The notes beneath the pieces are model-generated. The model ran no database searches and had not been told where the DNA came from. It saw only the letters and a list, made by a program, of their open reading frames with translations. This document shows positions 50,042-60,582 of a stretch of 64,000 nucleotides of DNA, piece by piece. Source of the DNA: Taxawa tesnikishii (nom. ined.) (Eukaryota; Ascomycota; Dothideomycetes; Dothideales); NCBI GenBank assembly GCA_030247885.1, contig JAPDRO010000005.1, positions 620,001 to 684,000 of the forward strand. The letters are read 5' to 3'. Position 1 is the stretch's first letter. Each line of letters starts with the position of its first letter. The position numbers and the translations under genes were made by a program.

Positions 50042-51065
50042 GTCGGCCCCGGAGAAGCTTCCAAAAGACTTTCACTTCAGCAGGATTCGCCGGTAACATG
50101 CCCGAACGAACCACAACCGAGTTGGCCTTGTGTGAACAGGTGCGACTCTCGTCAATGGGGATATTCCACCGCCACCTTGTCAAGTCATCCTTGGAGCTCC
50201 AGGCTGCTTGGACCCATCACGGGCATCCCCAACAAGCATTTTGCGTCGGCAGCATCATCATGCATTGGCATCGTCACTGCTTGTTCATGTTTTCATTCCC
50301 TTTCTGTTGTCACGAGGTAATGGCAGGAGTTGTAGTGTTTTTCCTTTGTTTTCGACATGGTCAGAGCCAGTATGGGTGTCTTTGACGGGCCGACAGCCGC
50401 ATGCACGGTATGGGTTTCGTTCGTTGGGTGGGTGGGGCGGCCTTGCTTGTCAACGATGTCATGGCTTTATGTGAATGGAGTACAAAAGTAGATGCTGATA
50501 TGAAGTACTTGTTAGCACTGATCGCAGACGCTCCTCCCTATCCCCTGAAATGTGCCGAAGACTTTGCTTAGAAAGGATCATGACACCGGATACCCGAACG
50601 TTTCATGCAGACTTACACCAGTTTCTTTCCCCTGCAACGGAAGAGCGAAAAGACAAGCCCAATCCATGTACTATGCTGGCTAGCTACATCACCGGGTTGC
50701 ACGAATAAGCAACAAGCACCGACACACCAGGACGGTGGGGAGGATGGCACAGCTCTTTTCCAAACAGCTTTGTTATATATGCAACACATCTACCGTACAA
50801 TGACCAGAGCGACAGAGCTCGCCCGGGATCGCCTTCAACCCGATGGCTCCACGCACGCCATTTGGAGCGGGTTTCCGCATTCTTTCTCGTATGCGGACGG
50901 CATACGACATGACTGTATTGTACAAATCTTGGGGCTTGTGCCGGGGCTCGCAAGAAGTGCTCTCGGGCTCGAGTCCGGTCCTCGACTACTTTGCAACGTT
51001 TCGGTTCTCTCGTCCTTGGGTATAGGAAAGGCGGGCGTTGGGGAGGGGTGCTGTGCCGTGCCGGA
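50042..51065. other. intergenic, convergent 3' flanks
   Basis: The 3' regions of the RRM gene (plus) and the Tvp15-like gene (minus). No coding signal. Confidence 0.5.
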
Positions 51066-51781
51066 TTAGACCTGTTCGGCGCCCCAGCCAGCGTCGGCAT
51101 CCCTGCAAGAGAAAACACAACAAATCAGCATGCGTGCGCCTCCGGTAAAGTCGACGAATTGATGAGGGACGGCGACAAAACCGCCGTGGTGGTGCTCACC
51201 TCATGTTCGCGGGTGGCTCGATGCTGGGGATGTATTCCAAAACGACGTATCCGATACCGATGAGCACGACGATGGCGCCGGACGTGTACTTCCACCAGTA
51301 GTCGCCCATGATGATGCTGCCGATGAAGATGTAGAAGACGCCGCGGCCGATGAAGGAGAACATGAACGAGGCATAGCGGGCGACTTGGGGCGGGATCTGG
51401 AATTCGAGGAGGCCGGTCGCTGTTGTTTGTTTCGCAGACGTTAGCCCCTTGACGATTCCTGCGCGAGGCCCCCCTTCAACGTTTGCAGGTTGATACGGCG
51501 ATGCGCGCGCGCGATGAGTAGTGGGGAGAAGAAGGAGGAGGAGGAGGAGGAGGAGGAGGAGGAGGGGGATGGAGGCATACCGAGACCGAACAGGATCACG
51601 TAGACGCCGACGATGACGTTCTGTACGCCGATGCTGGGGAAGAATTGTCCCACGCCGCCGAGGACCATGAACACGCCAACCGCCAGGTTGACCATGCGGC
51701 TAAGGGCGTCCGAGTTAGCTGGGGGCGAGAGGCTTGCGCGATGGCGTGTTTGGTAGCTTACAAGATGTCGGAGAAGTCCAT
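51066..51781 (-). CDS. Tvp15-like COPI-associated membrane protein
   Basis: Small Golgi/late-secretory membrane protein of the COPI-associated (Tvp15) family. Exons (minus) 51781-51762, 51699-51581, 51419-51200 and 51102-51066 sum to 396 nt, 131 residues. Four hydrophobic segments are visible: RMVNLAVGVFMVLGGVGQFF, NVIVGVYVILFGLATGLLEF, YASFMFSFIGRGVFYIFIGS and SGAIVVLIGIGYVVLEYIP. It ends IEPPANMRDADAGWGAEQV. The middle intron (51420-51580) carries a GGA repeat. The first exon is only 20 nt. Exact cellular role is unknown; localisation is inferred from the family. Confidence 0.88.
51532..51566. repeat. (GGA)n microsatellite in an intron
   Basis: About eleven GGA units within intron 2 of the Tvp15-like gene. 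Confidence 0.85.
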
Positions 51782-52175
51782 GGCTAGGTTGGTGAGAGCG
51801 GTGCGCTGTTGCTGACTGCGACGGGATGAAAGGGTGCGGTGAGAAGAGAGTGGGTGGAAGAGGGAGGTGGATGGACAATGGGGTTGCGTGATGTTTTTGG
51901 TTGTGGGTGAACAGGCAGTAGCTTTGTCGCAATGGATGCTTTCAGCTCACCTGCGAGGTTGTGTTCAATGGCTGGAGCTCCTGACGAAAGCTTGGCAGCA
52001 ACGTCACCGTCGAACGAAGGCACAGTACAGTACAAGACAAGCCACTGAACTGAAAACCAAGTCAACACGATTATCCTGTCTGCAACCGGCCTCTATAACA
52101 CGTCTACTTGGTATAGCAGCCTATGCGCAAGCTAAGCGCAAGCTAAGCGTTCATCAAACATCCGAGTGCACTCAT
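51782..52175. other. intergenic
   Basis: Promoter of the Tvp15-like gene and 3' flank of the D-amino-acid oxidase gene. Nothing else seen. Confidence 0.45.
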
Positions 52176-53502
52176 TCACAGCTTGGCCTTCTGCTGCAGC
52201 GCCTCCTCCACAAGCTTCTTGGCTGCGTGCGAGCACCCGTATGAAGTCTGGTAACCGTATCCGCCATGTCCGTAGTTGTGGACAACGAGCAACCGTTGTC
52301 CATCCCGACCTTGGATAGTCTCCTTCCCAATCCTGATGCCGCCATTGCGCATCGGTCTCAACCCCACGCCATGTCGGATGATGCTCAGCGCCTCAATACC
52401 CTTGCCCTTCGGAACAAGTGCCGGGCAGAGATCGACACATCTCTTCATGATCCGGATAGCCAGGTTCGGGTCCGGTGCACTTTCCCAGTTGTCTTTCTGC
52501 AGACAGCCGCCGAGAACGCAGCCTCCTCCTGCTGCGCGATGCATGATATACGTGGCTTCGTCAGGGCCGTCGTCGGTGCCGGACACGGTCGACATGACGC
52601 CTGGATCGTTGCGTACGAGGACGATTTGTCCGCGTGCAGGGTAGAGCTGATTGTCGTTGACGCCGTCCAGATGAAGTGAGGACAGACCCGTGCAGTTCAG
52701 AACCAAGTCGGCTCGCTCGCCGCTGTGGTGGAGCGAAGCTGCCTCTGCGACGTGCCGTACAATGCCGCGCTGGAAAACAACGCCGTTGCGCAGACATTGA
52801 GAGACGAGCCAAGGGAGGTAGATTGCTGTGTTTATGCAGACCGACGTGAATCCCGTTCCGCTATCGACGTCCGTCGGGAGCTCCGACTTGGGCAGGATTT
52901 TGAACTAGCAGTCATTAGCCACTTGTCTCATGACCGCACAAAGCAGAGTGCGCACGTTGGGAACCACATCACGGAACCAGGCGTCTTCTTTGATGAGTTC
53001 AGCAAACCAGTCCGCTGTTGCCGAGCCCTTGTCTTTCTCCCGCCTGTAAATGACTGTATCCTGAAAGTGGACGCCTGCTTCGGGGAGCTTTCCAGCCAGA
53101 CGAGCAAGCTCTGGCCATGTGTTCCGCTCGTAGGTCTCGGACGCTGTGCCTGGTTTGGCGACGCTGGGTTTGTCTGTCAGCTGGCCCGGCGGTGGCAGTC
53201 TATGTAGGAGTGACATGGTTTCAGAGACACGAACTAGAAAGCTCAGCAGCGACAGAGGTGACGAATGGAGCACTCACGGGAGATAATTTGCACCTGCCCA
53301 TGGTGAAGCGTATTCGATGTCGTAGTCGCCCGGCATGTGTTTTGCAAGCACAGTAATGCTGTAGTCGGGATTTTCGGACAGCAGCAAGGCTGTGGTGAGG
53401 CCGGCTACGCCAGCTCTGGTGTTTGTCAGGTTCGCCTGGTCCGCCTGGTTTGTCGCTGCTGCATCAGACTCACCCAAGCACAACAATCTTTGCCTGAGAC
53501 AT
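52176..53502 (-). CDS. DAO1: D-amino-acid oxidase, peroxisomal
   Basis: FAD enzyme oxidising D-amino acids to 2-oxo acids, ammonia and hydrogen peroxide. Exons (minus) 53502-53474, 53415-53278, 53199-52956 and 52904-52176 sum to 1140 nt, 379 residues, normal length. The dinucleotide-binding motif is at the very start (KIVVLGAGVAGLTTALLL). DYDIEYASPWAGANYLP, FTSVCINTAIYLPWL and the family signature VVHNYGHGGYGYQTSYG follow. The protein ends in AKL, a type-1 peroxisomal targeting signal, consistent with peroxide disposal there. Divergent from the OTU gene. No frame defects. Confidence 0.96.
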
Positions 53503-53530
53503 TGCTGCACGATGTAAAAGGATGCGAGCT

Positions 53531-53582
53531 GCTCTTCTTCCGCTCTTCCTCTTCCTCTTCTTCTTCCTCTTCCTCTTCCTTT
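53531..53582. repeat. CTTCCT simple repeat
   Basis: Interrupted CTT/CTTCCT units in the DAO leader region. Confidence 0.8.
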
Positions 53583-54004
53583 ACCAACAACCGTTCAGAC
53601 AATCCCTCAAGACGCCAGATCACACGCAAACCTACACAACCGATCGCGTGAGTGTATAGCGTGAACAAGCGAAGTGAGCACGGAAGGGCTTGTGATTGTT
53701 TGATGTTGCAGCCTGGGATGACTCGGCTTCCTATATTGTGCTAATGTACGTATCCGACAGCGGTCCGCAGTGTCTTCCTGCAAGCATCCACAACAGCAGC
53801 CCCTCACCAAGTGACTCGAACAACAAACGGCAGCAGCGAGACGAATCGTTCCTCTATCGATACGCTGTCCGCACGCCGCCCGAGACCCTCCGCTCTACAG
53901 CCAAGAAGCACCGAAAATCACCTGTCACTTTTGCGTTTGCGCTTGCATTGGATCTGGCGCTGCCGAATCACGGTACGCACACGACGTCATTCGTTCGGGC
54001 GGAG

Positions 54005-54037
54005 GAAAAGGGAAAAGGGAAAAGGGAAAAGGGAAAA
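54005..54037. repeat. (GGGAAAA)n tandem repeat
   Basis: About four and a half copies of a 7-bp unit, non-coding. Confidence 0.85.
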
Positions 54038-54286
54038 GCTCCACCATTTCCGAACGCCCGTCTGGCCCTGCAAGGAGTCCGACGAAGCTCTGAAAGCCAA
54101 AAGGTGAGAGACGCTGCAAAAGCTCACCATCTTCCCGGCACCACACACGAAACACATGAACATACTTTCCCTTTACTTTGTCCACCCTGCCAATCTAGAT
54201 CATGTCGTAAACCCTCTCTGCACCCATGACGTCCTTTAACGTGTGCACTGTTCGGTCCGCTCACTCTCTGCATCAGGAGCTGCGCA

Positions 54287-55753
54287 ATGGGAGGAACCTC
54301 GGCGGATGAGTTCCCACTGCTGTCGGCACTGGGCCTCTACGCCGCCGACATTCGCGGTGACGGTGAGCACTCTGCTGTCCATTGAACTAGAGCTGAGGAC
54401 TGCACTGTGTGTGCACCCCTGCTGACACGCCAAATCAGGCAACTGCCTCTTCAACGCGCTGTCGGACCAGCTCCACGGCCACCAAAACGAGCACCATGCC
54501 ATTCGTTCGAGAGTGATAGACTACATGCGCGAACACGCATCATACTACAAGCAATTCATAGACGTTCAGCCTGGAGGAGGCACAAGGAGGAATCCGAAGA
54601 GGAAGAATGCTGGCTCCTTCTCGTCGCCTGCCACTGTGCCACCCCCTCTGAAGCAGACATCGACCGCGTCTTCGAGAGCCACCTCCAGAGCATGGCCAAG
54701 GGTGGCACTTATGGAGACAACATGGAAATCTCGGCATTCAGCTCGGCCTTTGACGTCGACGTCAAGATCTACCAACGTGACTTTGCATACATGGTCTCTG
54801 GTGGGGGTCCTGACAAGCAGAGGGACGTCGCACACATAGCATATCATGTAGGCTCCCCTGCTGTCGGACGTGGGCAAGAGCTGACATCGTGAACAGACAT
54901 GGGAACATTACTCCTCCATCCGCAACCTCGACGGCCCCCACACCGGTCCTCCCAACGTTCAAGTCAAAGCCTTGTCACCACAAGAGGAAGAGAAGCAAAA
55001 GGAGAAGCTGGCACAAACACCACACGTGATGCCATGGATGGTCGACGTTGTCTCGGCCTCGTTACCTTTCCTCGCCGACAAGCCCACAATCAAGAGGACA
55101 TTGGAAGAGTGCAAGGGCAACATCGATGCCGCTGTTTCAAAGCTCCTCGATGCCGAAGAGCGCGGCAGCATCTCCTCAGCACAAGAAAGCTCAAGCGTGG
55201 AGCGTGAGCCCGATAGTGACGATGAGGCATACAACGGCCCCAACAAGAAGCAAGACCGAAGAATGAGCAGGGTCACGAGGCAGAAGAACAAGACCCAGGA
55301 TCATCGTGAGAGTTTGTCCAAATTGGCAACACACGACGAACCACAAGAACCCTCTGCCAGCAACGACTCAGATGCGTCTGGCGTTCCGAACAACCAGCCC
55401 GCAAGTGGTACGGGGGTGCAGCTCCATCCTTGAAAAAGGAAGAGACATCCACCCCGGATCCTCCCAGACCTCCGATCAAGATCAAGCTCCGTGCGCCTAG
55501 ACCACCGACAGACGATGCTCCACGACCGGGCGGTAAGACACAGCAGAAGCAAATCGGGCCTCAGCGGCAGACAGCACGAGATAGGAAAGACATGAAGAAG
55601 CAAGCTCAGAAAGCTGCTCGCAAAGAACGGCAGCAGGCCGCCTCGAAAACAGGTACCGACAACGCTGCCACCAAGACGGGCATGGCGCTCCGGAGCAAAG
55701 GGCTCACCGAGACGCCACCCATCGAGACGGGGTTCCGAACTCTGTTCATCTGA
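54287..55753 (+). CDS. OTU-domain cysteine protease (deubiquitinase-like)
   Basis: Probable deubiquitinase of the OTU superfamily. Exons 54287-54362, 54439-54847 and 54897-55753. The catalytic cysteine lies in DIRGDGNCLFNALSDQLHG at the first intron junction, then DYMREHASYYKQFI, PGGGTRRNPKRKNAG, GGTYGDNMEISAFSSAF and the catalytic-histidine segment TWEHYSSIRNLDG. A helical UBA/CUE-like segment follows (TLEECKGNIDAAVSKLLDAEE), then a basic Lys/Arg tail. Two frame jumps occur, at the C5 run 54642-54646 and the G5 run 55412-55416. One base at each restores PPPSEADIDRVFE and GTGGAAPSLKKEE and gives 1344 nt, 447 residues. Confidence 0.92.
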
Positions 55754-56680
55754 TTACGCTCGGTTACGTTGATCAGCTTAGGCAGACGGCTATGACCTTT
55801 TCTATTTTTTTCTGTTTGGCAAAGGGCAAGCGGCTGGCTGCTTTCTTCACTGGCGTCTTTTTTTGGAGCCACACCTAGATACCCCACCCCTTTTCTTCGT
55901 CTTTGTTTATACACTTTTGAGTTCCTGAGGTGCACGGCAAGGAATCGCATAGCGCGGGCATTCTGAGCGTACGAAAGTCGTTTAATCATTGATTGAAAGA
56001 AAGCATGCATGGCGACGGCGTTGGAGGAAACCGACTGGAGGACAGAGCATTGGACCACTACAGCGGGGATCGATGACTCTGAAGAGCTCAGGCATCGATC
56101 GTGTAGAAGGGTATTGTTTTCGGCATGTTATCGATCAATTACAGAAGTTTGTCACCCCAGCGTGGGTGACGGTGCTGATTGCACTTGGATCGCTTTCTCG
56201 GCCCCTCAGGCCTACTTTTCCCCCTTGTCTTTCAGGCCTACTTTTCCTCCCGCCTTTCCGACCTACTCTTCCTCTCGCCTTTCGTAATCGTTCTCGCTCC
56301 CACAGCACGCGACACTTTTCTCCTCCGATAAGGTTTGGTGATGTTGTTTTCTTCTTGTCGATCACTTCCTGTTCCTGGATTCCATCATACGTCATGCGAG
56401 TCAGGTCCGCGAAAACATGACATCTTCCCATACACGTGCCATACCGGCAGTCAAGAACCTGCAAAAGAGGAGAAGTGTTTACTGCATACAGATCTCGATC
56501 GGGGCTCGTTTCAGCGTTCAAGAAGCAGCACAGCAGCTCCCGCAATCACCCTTCGCCATCTCGTCGATTCCGATCACTCGGTCTTCCTTCTCCAGCAAAG
56601 CATATCGTATCCAACATCTCTCGCATCCCCCCCAAATCCTCACAACCTCGTCCAGTTATCCGAATCCTCCTTCAACCCTC
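55754..56680. other. intergenic
   Basis: OTU gene 3' flank and SDR promoter. Short frames only, no motifs. Confidence 0.45.
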
Positions 56681-57670
56681 ATGACCCACTCTTCCCCAAC
56701 CCCGATGAACTACCTCATCACCGGCGCCGCCCGGGGCATCGGCCGCGGCCTCTCGCGCACGCTGGTCTCCCAAGGCCACCGCGTCTTCCTCGTCGACTCC
56801 AACGAGGCGGAACTGAAGCACACGCTCTCGCTCCTGTCGCCGCCCCCAACGGCCACCCCACCACACCACCCGTCCGCCCCGGCTCCGCGCGCGTGTTTCG
56901 ACTCGGCAGTCTGCGACCTGGCGCGCAGGGACCAAGTCGTCGAAGCGGTGGGGAAAGCGCAGCGCTTCCTCGGCGGCGGCGGCGCGGATGCTCGCCTGGA
57001 CGTGCTCATCAACAACGCGATGGCGACGCCGCACGTGTGGCGCGCGGGACGGGGGATGGAGGACCAGGACCGGGACCAGGATCAGGATCAGGACGAGGGC
57101 GTCATGGCCGAGTGGGACGAGAAGATCGCCGTCGGCCTCACGGCGCCCTTCCTGCTGACCAGACTGTGCGTGCCGCTGCTGAGGCCGCACCCCGCGCGGC
57201 CGCTGCCGGGCACCGATGTGTGCGGCGGGGCGCGGGCGGGGCCCGTGGCCGCCCAGGGCGGCCGCGTGGGCCCCGCCGGGTGCGTGATCAATGTCTCGTC
57301 GACGCGCGCCCACCAGGCCGAACCGCACCATGAGGCGTACAGTGCCGTCAAGGCGGGCGTGCTGGGCCTGACGCAGAGTATGGCCGTTTCTCTGGGCGCG
57401 AGGTACGGCATCCGCGTCAATGCCATCACGCCCGGTTGGATCAGCGTCGAGGGCGAGAGCGCCGAGGCGGACGCGGCTGGCACGGGAGGAGAGCGGGGGT
57501 GGGAGGAGGGTTTGAGTGCGGAGGAGCACAGGTGGCATCCCGCCGGTCGGGTGGGGAGGTACCAAGACGTGGCGGCTGCGGTGAGGTTTTTGGTCGAGAG
57601 TGGGTTCGTGACGGGCCAGGAGATTGTGGTTGATGGAGGTGTTATGAGGAAGATGGTGTACCCGGAGTAG
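56681..57670 (+). CDS. short-chain dehydrogenase/reductase, GC-rich
   Basis: Classical SDR with NAD(P) motif TGAARGIGRGL, LDVLINNAMA, catalytic serine in VINVSSTRAHQ, catalytic YSAVK and the C-terminal TGQEIVVDGGV. It is intronless, 329 residues, about 70 longer than a typical classical SDR. The extra length is an Asp/Gln repeat (EDQDRDQDQDQDE, about 57060-57095) and a Gly/Ala/Pro-rich loop near 57200-57270. I chose the ATG at 56681; a second at 56705 (MNYLITGAARG) is as plausible and starts right at the first strand. Third-position GC is far above that of the neighbours. The substrate cannot be inferred. Confidence 0.88.
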   Translation: MTHSSPTPMNYLITGAARGIGRGLSRTLVSQGHRVFLVDSNEAELKHTLSLLSPPPTATPPHHPSAPAPRACFDSAVCDLARRDQVVEAVGKAQRFLGGGGADARLDVLINNAMATPHVWRAGRGMEDQDRDQDQDQDEGVMAEWDEKIAVGLTAPFLLTRLCVPLLRPHPARPLPGTDVCGGARAGPVAAQGGRVGPAGCVINVSSTRAHQAEPHHEAYSAVKAGVLGLTQSMAVSLGARYGIRVNAITPGWISVEGESAEADAAGTGGERGWEEGLSAEEHRWHPAGRVGRYQDVAAAVRFLVESGFVTGQEIVVDGGVMRKMVYPE

Positions 57671-58106
57671 ATGAGCGAACGGGCAGCGGGAAGAGGATGT
57701 GCAAAGCAAGGGTAGTGATGTCTCGAAATACTCTGCATGGAGCAGATCAGCTGTATTTGGACAATGTCTCGGCAAAGGTAATGGGCAGGCAGGATAGATA
57801 CCGTGGCAGAGGGGGCGGAAAAGCGCAGAGAGGAAAAGATGTGTGGTCTCACACGTGTGCACGTTTTCAACCCGAACGAGAAGCCCACAACGTGTGAATA
57901 TCACACACGCGAGAGAAGATCATCAGCAGATGTCACAAAGCATTTACTTCATGTCGTTGAGAGTAGTAGCTAATCCACATAACTAGCAGTCAAGTGAGCA
58001 TCAGGTATCGATTCTGCTCGGGCTGCTTGATGCATTCTCCACGGTAGTTTTGATGATCGTCACTCGTTACGGACATGTCTCTCGGACTCCTCCTTGGCGT
58101 TTCATT
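57671..58106. other. intergenic, convergent SDR 3' flanks
   Basis: Between two convergent SDR genes. Nothing recognised. Confidence 0.45.
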
Positions 58107-59257
58107 CTACGCATCCCAAGGAAGCAGGGCATCCTGGCCGACCTTCTCCTTGATCATCCTGGTGCTGAGATCGTACAAGGCATTGGCCAGGTTGCGGTCG
58201 TTCGCTTGGTTCGATTCCTTACCGGGGAAGACTGAACAACAACAACAACAACAACGGTTAGCGGTCAGTTTGACGGCATGGTGTTGCAGATGTAAACTTA
58301 CGGGGTCGGCAAAGTAGTAGCCGTTCCAGCCCTTCTCTTCGATCTCGGGGCTTGTGGCGGCGTACAGGGCACTGAAGGAACCCTGTTCGGGGCTACGACC
58401 CACAGCCTGCATGGCTCTCGAGACGATGGTGCCGAACCATCCCGGGTATGCGTTCTTCCACTGCTCTTGCATGTCGGTGTTGACGGTACCTGGGTGGACA
58501 GACAAGGCGTAGATGTGGTCGCCGTTCTTGTCGATCACACGCTCCTTCAGGATGAATTTCGCTCCTAGGATCATGGCCAGCTTAGTGCGAGCGTACAGGT
58601 GGGTAGGGCCGGTGCGGTCGTCGTTGATCTCCTCAAAGGATCCGTAGTGCACGTCTGGTGGAGCCATGCGGTGAACCTCGGAGGCTTCGAAGACGATGCG
58701 TGGGGCTGGTGCGTCGGGAATCTTGGACGTCTTGCGCAAGACGGGGAAGAGGAGGTTGATGAGGTAGAAGTGGCCGAGCTGGGAACGAGTAGTTAGCAAC
58801 AGGCGACGGGTTCCAAGGCGATGAGCACGCTGCTGCCTACCCAGTTGACACCAAAGTGCCTGTCGTAGCCGTCGGCGTCAAGACCGAAGGAGTTTGTGTT
58901 GATACCCGCCGAGCAGATGAGCAGGTCGAGGCGGTCAAGACTGTCGCGCAGCTCGTCTCCGACCTTCTTGACTTCGTTCAGACTGCCGAGATCGATGGGT
59001 TTCCACTCGACCTGTGCATCGGCCTTCTCGCTCTTGATCTTCTCAATGGCTTCTTGACCTTGCTCCTCCTTGCGGTTCAGCATGATGACCTTGCAGCCAT
59101 TGAGGGCGAAGTGGCGCGAGATCTCGAAACCGATGCCGAGAGCACCACCAGTGACAACAGCGGTGCGTCCAGTGAGGTCGGTGATCTCCTTCTTGGGTCC
59201 GATGATGGGGTGGAGGATGGACTGGAGCTCTCCCTGCAGCTTGTTTGACTCGGGCAT
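58107..59257 (-). CDS. short-chain dehydrogenase, retinol-dehydrogenase/WW-oxidoreductase-like
   Basis: SDR with TAVVTGGALGIGFEISRHFALNG, LICSAGINTN, IVFEASEVHR and catalytic YARTK. Exon 1 is 59257-58841 and exon 2 is 58778-58302. The last junction is ambiguous. A TCAG acceptor (exon from 58231) needs one added base in the G4 run 58302-58305, whereas an AAG acceptor (exon from 58217) keeps frame without change and gives 334 residues. The intron holds an AAC microsatellite on the plus strand. The start at 59257 is the first ATG. The upstream frame, rich in Thr/Asn, has none. Substrate unknown. Confidence 0.88.
58235..58255. repeat. (AAC)n microsatellite in an intron
   Basis: Seven AAC units, next to the acceptor of the last intron of the SDR gene at 58107-59257, on whose strand they read GTT/TGT. 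Confidence 0.85.
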
Positions 59258-59922
59258 CTTGGTTGAAGTGTTTGTAGAATTTGTGCTCTTTGTGGTGTTT
59301 GTAGTAGTTGTGGTATTTGTGGTGTTTGTGGGACTAAGATAGGAAGAAGTGGTTGATCCTGCAGGTAATAGAGAGAAGCGTGTGGGAAGAAGTAATGGAA
59401 ACAGAAAAACAGACTTGGTATGGAAGTTTTGTGTATATGTAGGCTTCACAGCAATGGCAACGCAAGCCTGACATCATTGGCCTCTCATCACCACGCGATC
59501 ATACATAGTTGCAGAGCCCGAAATCAGACAAGGAAGCGCGGAGGCTCGCTGCATGTGAAAGTCGCATTATTTGGACAGTCCCTTGCCCCTCTTACCGTTT
59601 TGAGCGTGTGTCGGTCGATATCCGCATTTCCCAAGTGGATGCGGCCTTGCAGTCGTTGTTGCGTGAGCGAAAACCTACCAGTGTCGGCTCGAACCCGGCG
59701 TTGGGATCGAGCGTGACGCGGGTTACACGGGAGAGATGGCGGCAGAGGGCGAGATGGACTACAATCGATCCTGATGGAGACGTTGGTGATGTTGAATGAG
59801 GGGAGGGGAGGACGAGGGGCAGGCTCACGGACGAGACAAGTTTCTTGCGGCGGCGTCTGTGCGGCCACGTTCCTTCCTCTTCCTGTCGTCGCTGATCATC
59901 TCACCTGGACACTGGACACTGG

Positions 59923-59963
59923 ACCCTTGACCCTTGACCCTTGACCCTTGACCCTTGACCCTT
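59923..59963. repeat. (ACCCTTG)n tandem array
   Basis: Nearly six copies of a 7-bp unit, preceded by two copies of GGACACT (59907-59920). Non-coding. Confidence 0.88.
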
Positions 59964-59997
59964 TTCGTTGTTTTTCACCCCATTGAACCGGGAAGAA

Positions 59998-60040
59998 GAG
60001 AGAGAGACAGAGGGAGAGAGAGAGGGAGAGAGGGAGGGAG
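59998..60040. repeat. GA-rich simple repeat
   Basis: Interrupted GAGAG/GAGGG units. Confidence 0.8.
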
Positions 60041-60582
60041 TCGCATCAAGAGCATCAGACCCGTCTGTTATTCGGAGGAGTCTTCTTCGCCTTGCTGACC
60101 ATGCGACGCGACGCGACGCTTGAACAGAATGAGCCTGCAGAAACCAGTTGTTGCTGTTCCCGCACAACACCATCGCCATCGAGCATCACACATGTGTTTC
60201 TGCTCTTGTCTCTACCCATCTTCGTGTGAGCGACAGAAGCACAAGAGCACCTTCAAACGCGCCCCGAACGCAACTCAGGAGACGCTTCTCACCACGGGAA
60301 AAAAAGGCTGTTGTCTTTACTGCTCTCACTTTCCGCACAGCGGAATGGATTCCGTCCGTCACTCCAGATCTCCCCACAGGACCGCTCGTTCCGCCGTGGG
60401 GAGCACCTGGGCAACGTACCTACGGAGGCACGAAAAGTGCGGGAGTACAGCGCGGAGTAACATGCGCGGTATTGTCGTTGTAGGTCAAACAATAAGTACG
60501 ATTCTTCTCTTTCCCTTCCTATCGTGCACTCCAATCCCGCATCTCCGACAGCTCGCCCCTTCTCGTTGAATCAACGTTCGCA

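Larger units (their letters stand above)
53503..54286. promoter_or_regulatory. divergent promoter region, DAO/OTU genes
   Basis: 784 bases between divergent start codons. It contains a CTTCCT-rich pyrimidine repeat (53531-53582), purine-rich on the DAO coding strand, and a GGGAAAA repeat. No gene seen. Confidence 0.45.
59258..60582. other. divergent intergenic region with simple repeats
   Basis: Between the divergent SDR and CYP504 genes. Holds an ACCCTTG array and a GA-rich tract. No gene recognised. Confidence 0.45.

Noticed and set aside
5159-55416. Programmed +1 frameshifting as the main explanation of the breaks
   Set aside because: Sites share only the run, not a slippery heptamer or stop-codon context, and occur in unrelated housekeeping genes, so assembly error is simpler.
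56672-57904. 410-codon minus-strand open frame over the SDR gene
   Set aside because: Antisense to a GC-rich SDR with all motifs on the plus strand; no motif on the minus strand.
58205-58217. tRNA B-box-like GGTTCGATTCC
   Set aside because: Lies in the last exon or adjoining intron of an SDR gene; no matching A box, cloverleaf or acceptor stem around it.
59923-59963. Telomere-like array
   Set aside because: The unit is ACCCTTG, not CCCTAA, with only six copies, internal and flanked by genes.
33390-60040. Simple repeats as a CRISPR or satellite array
   Set aside because: Short mono- to heptanucleotide repeats without unique spacers; ordinary microsatellites.
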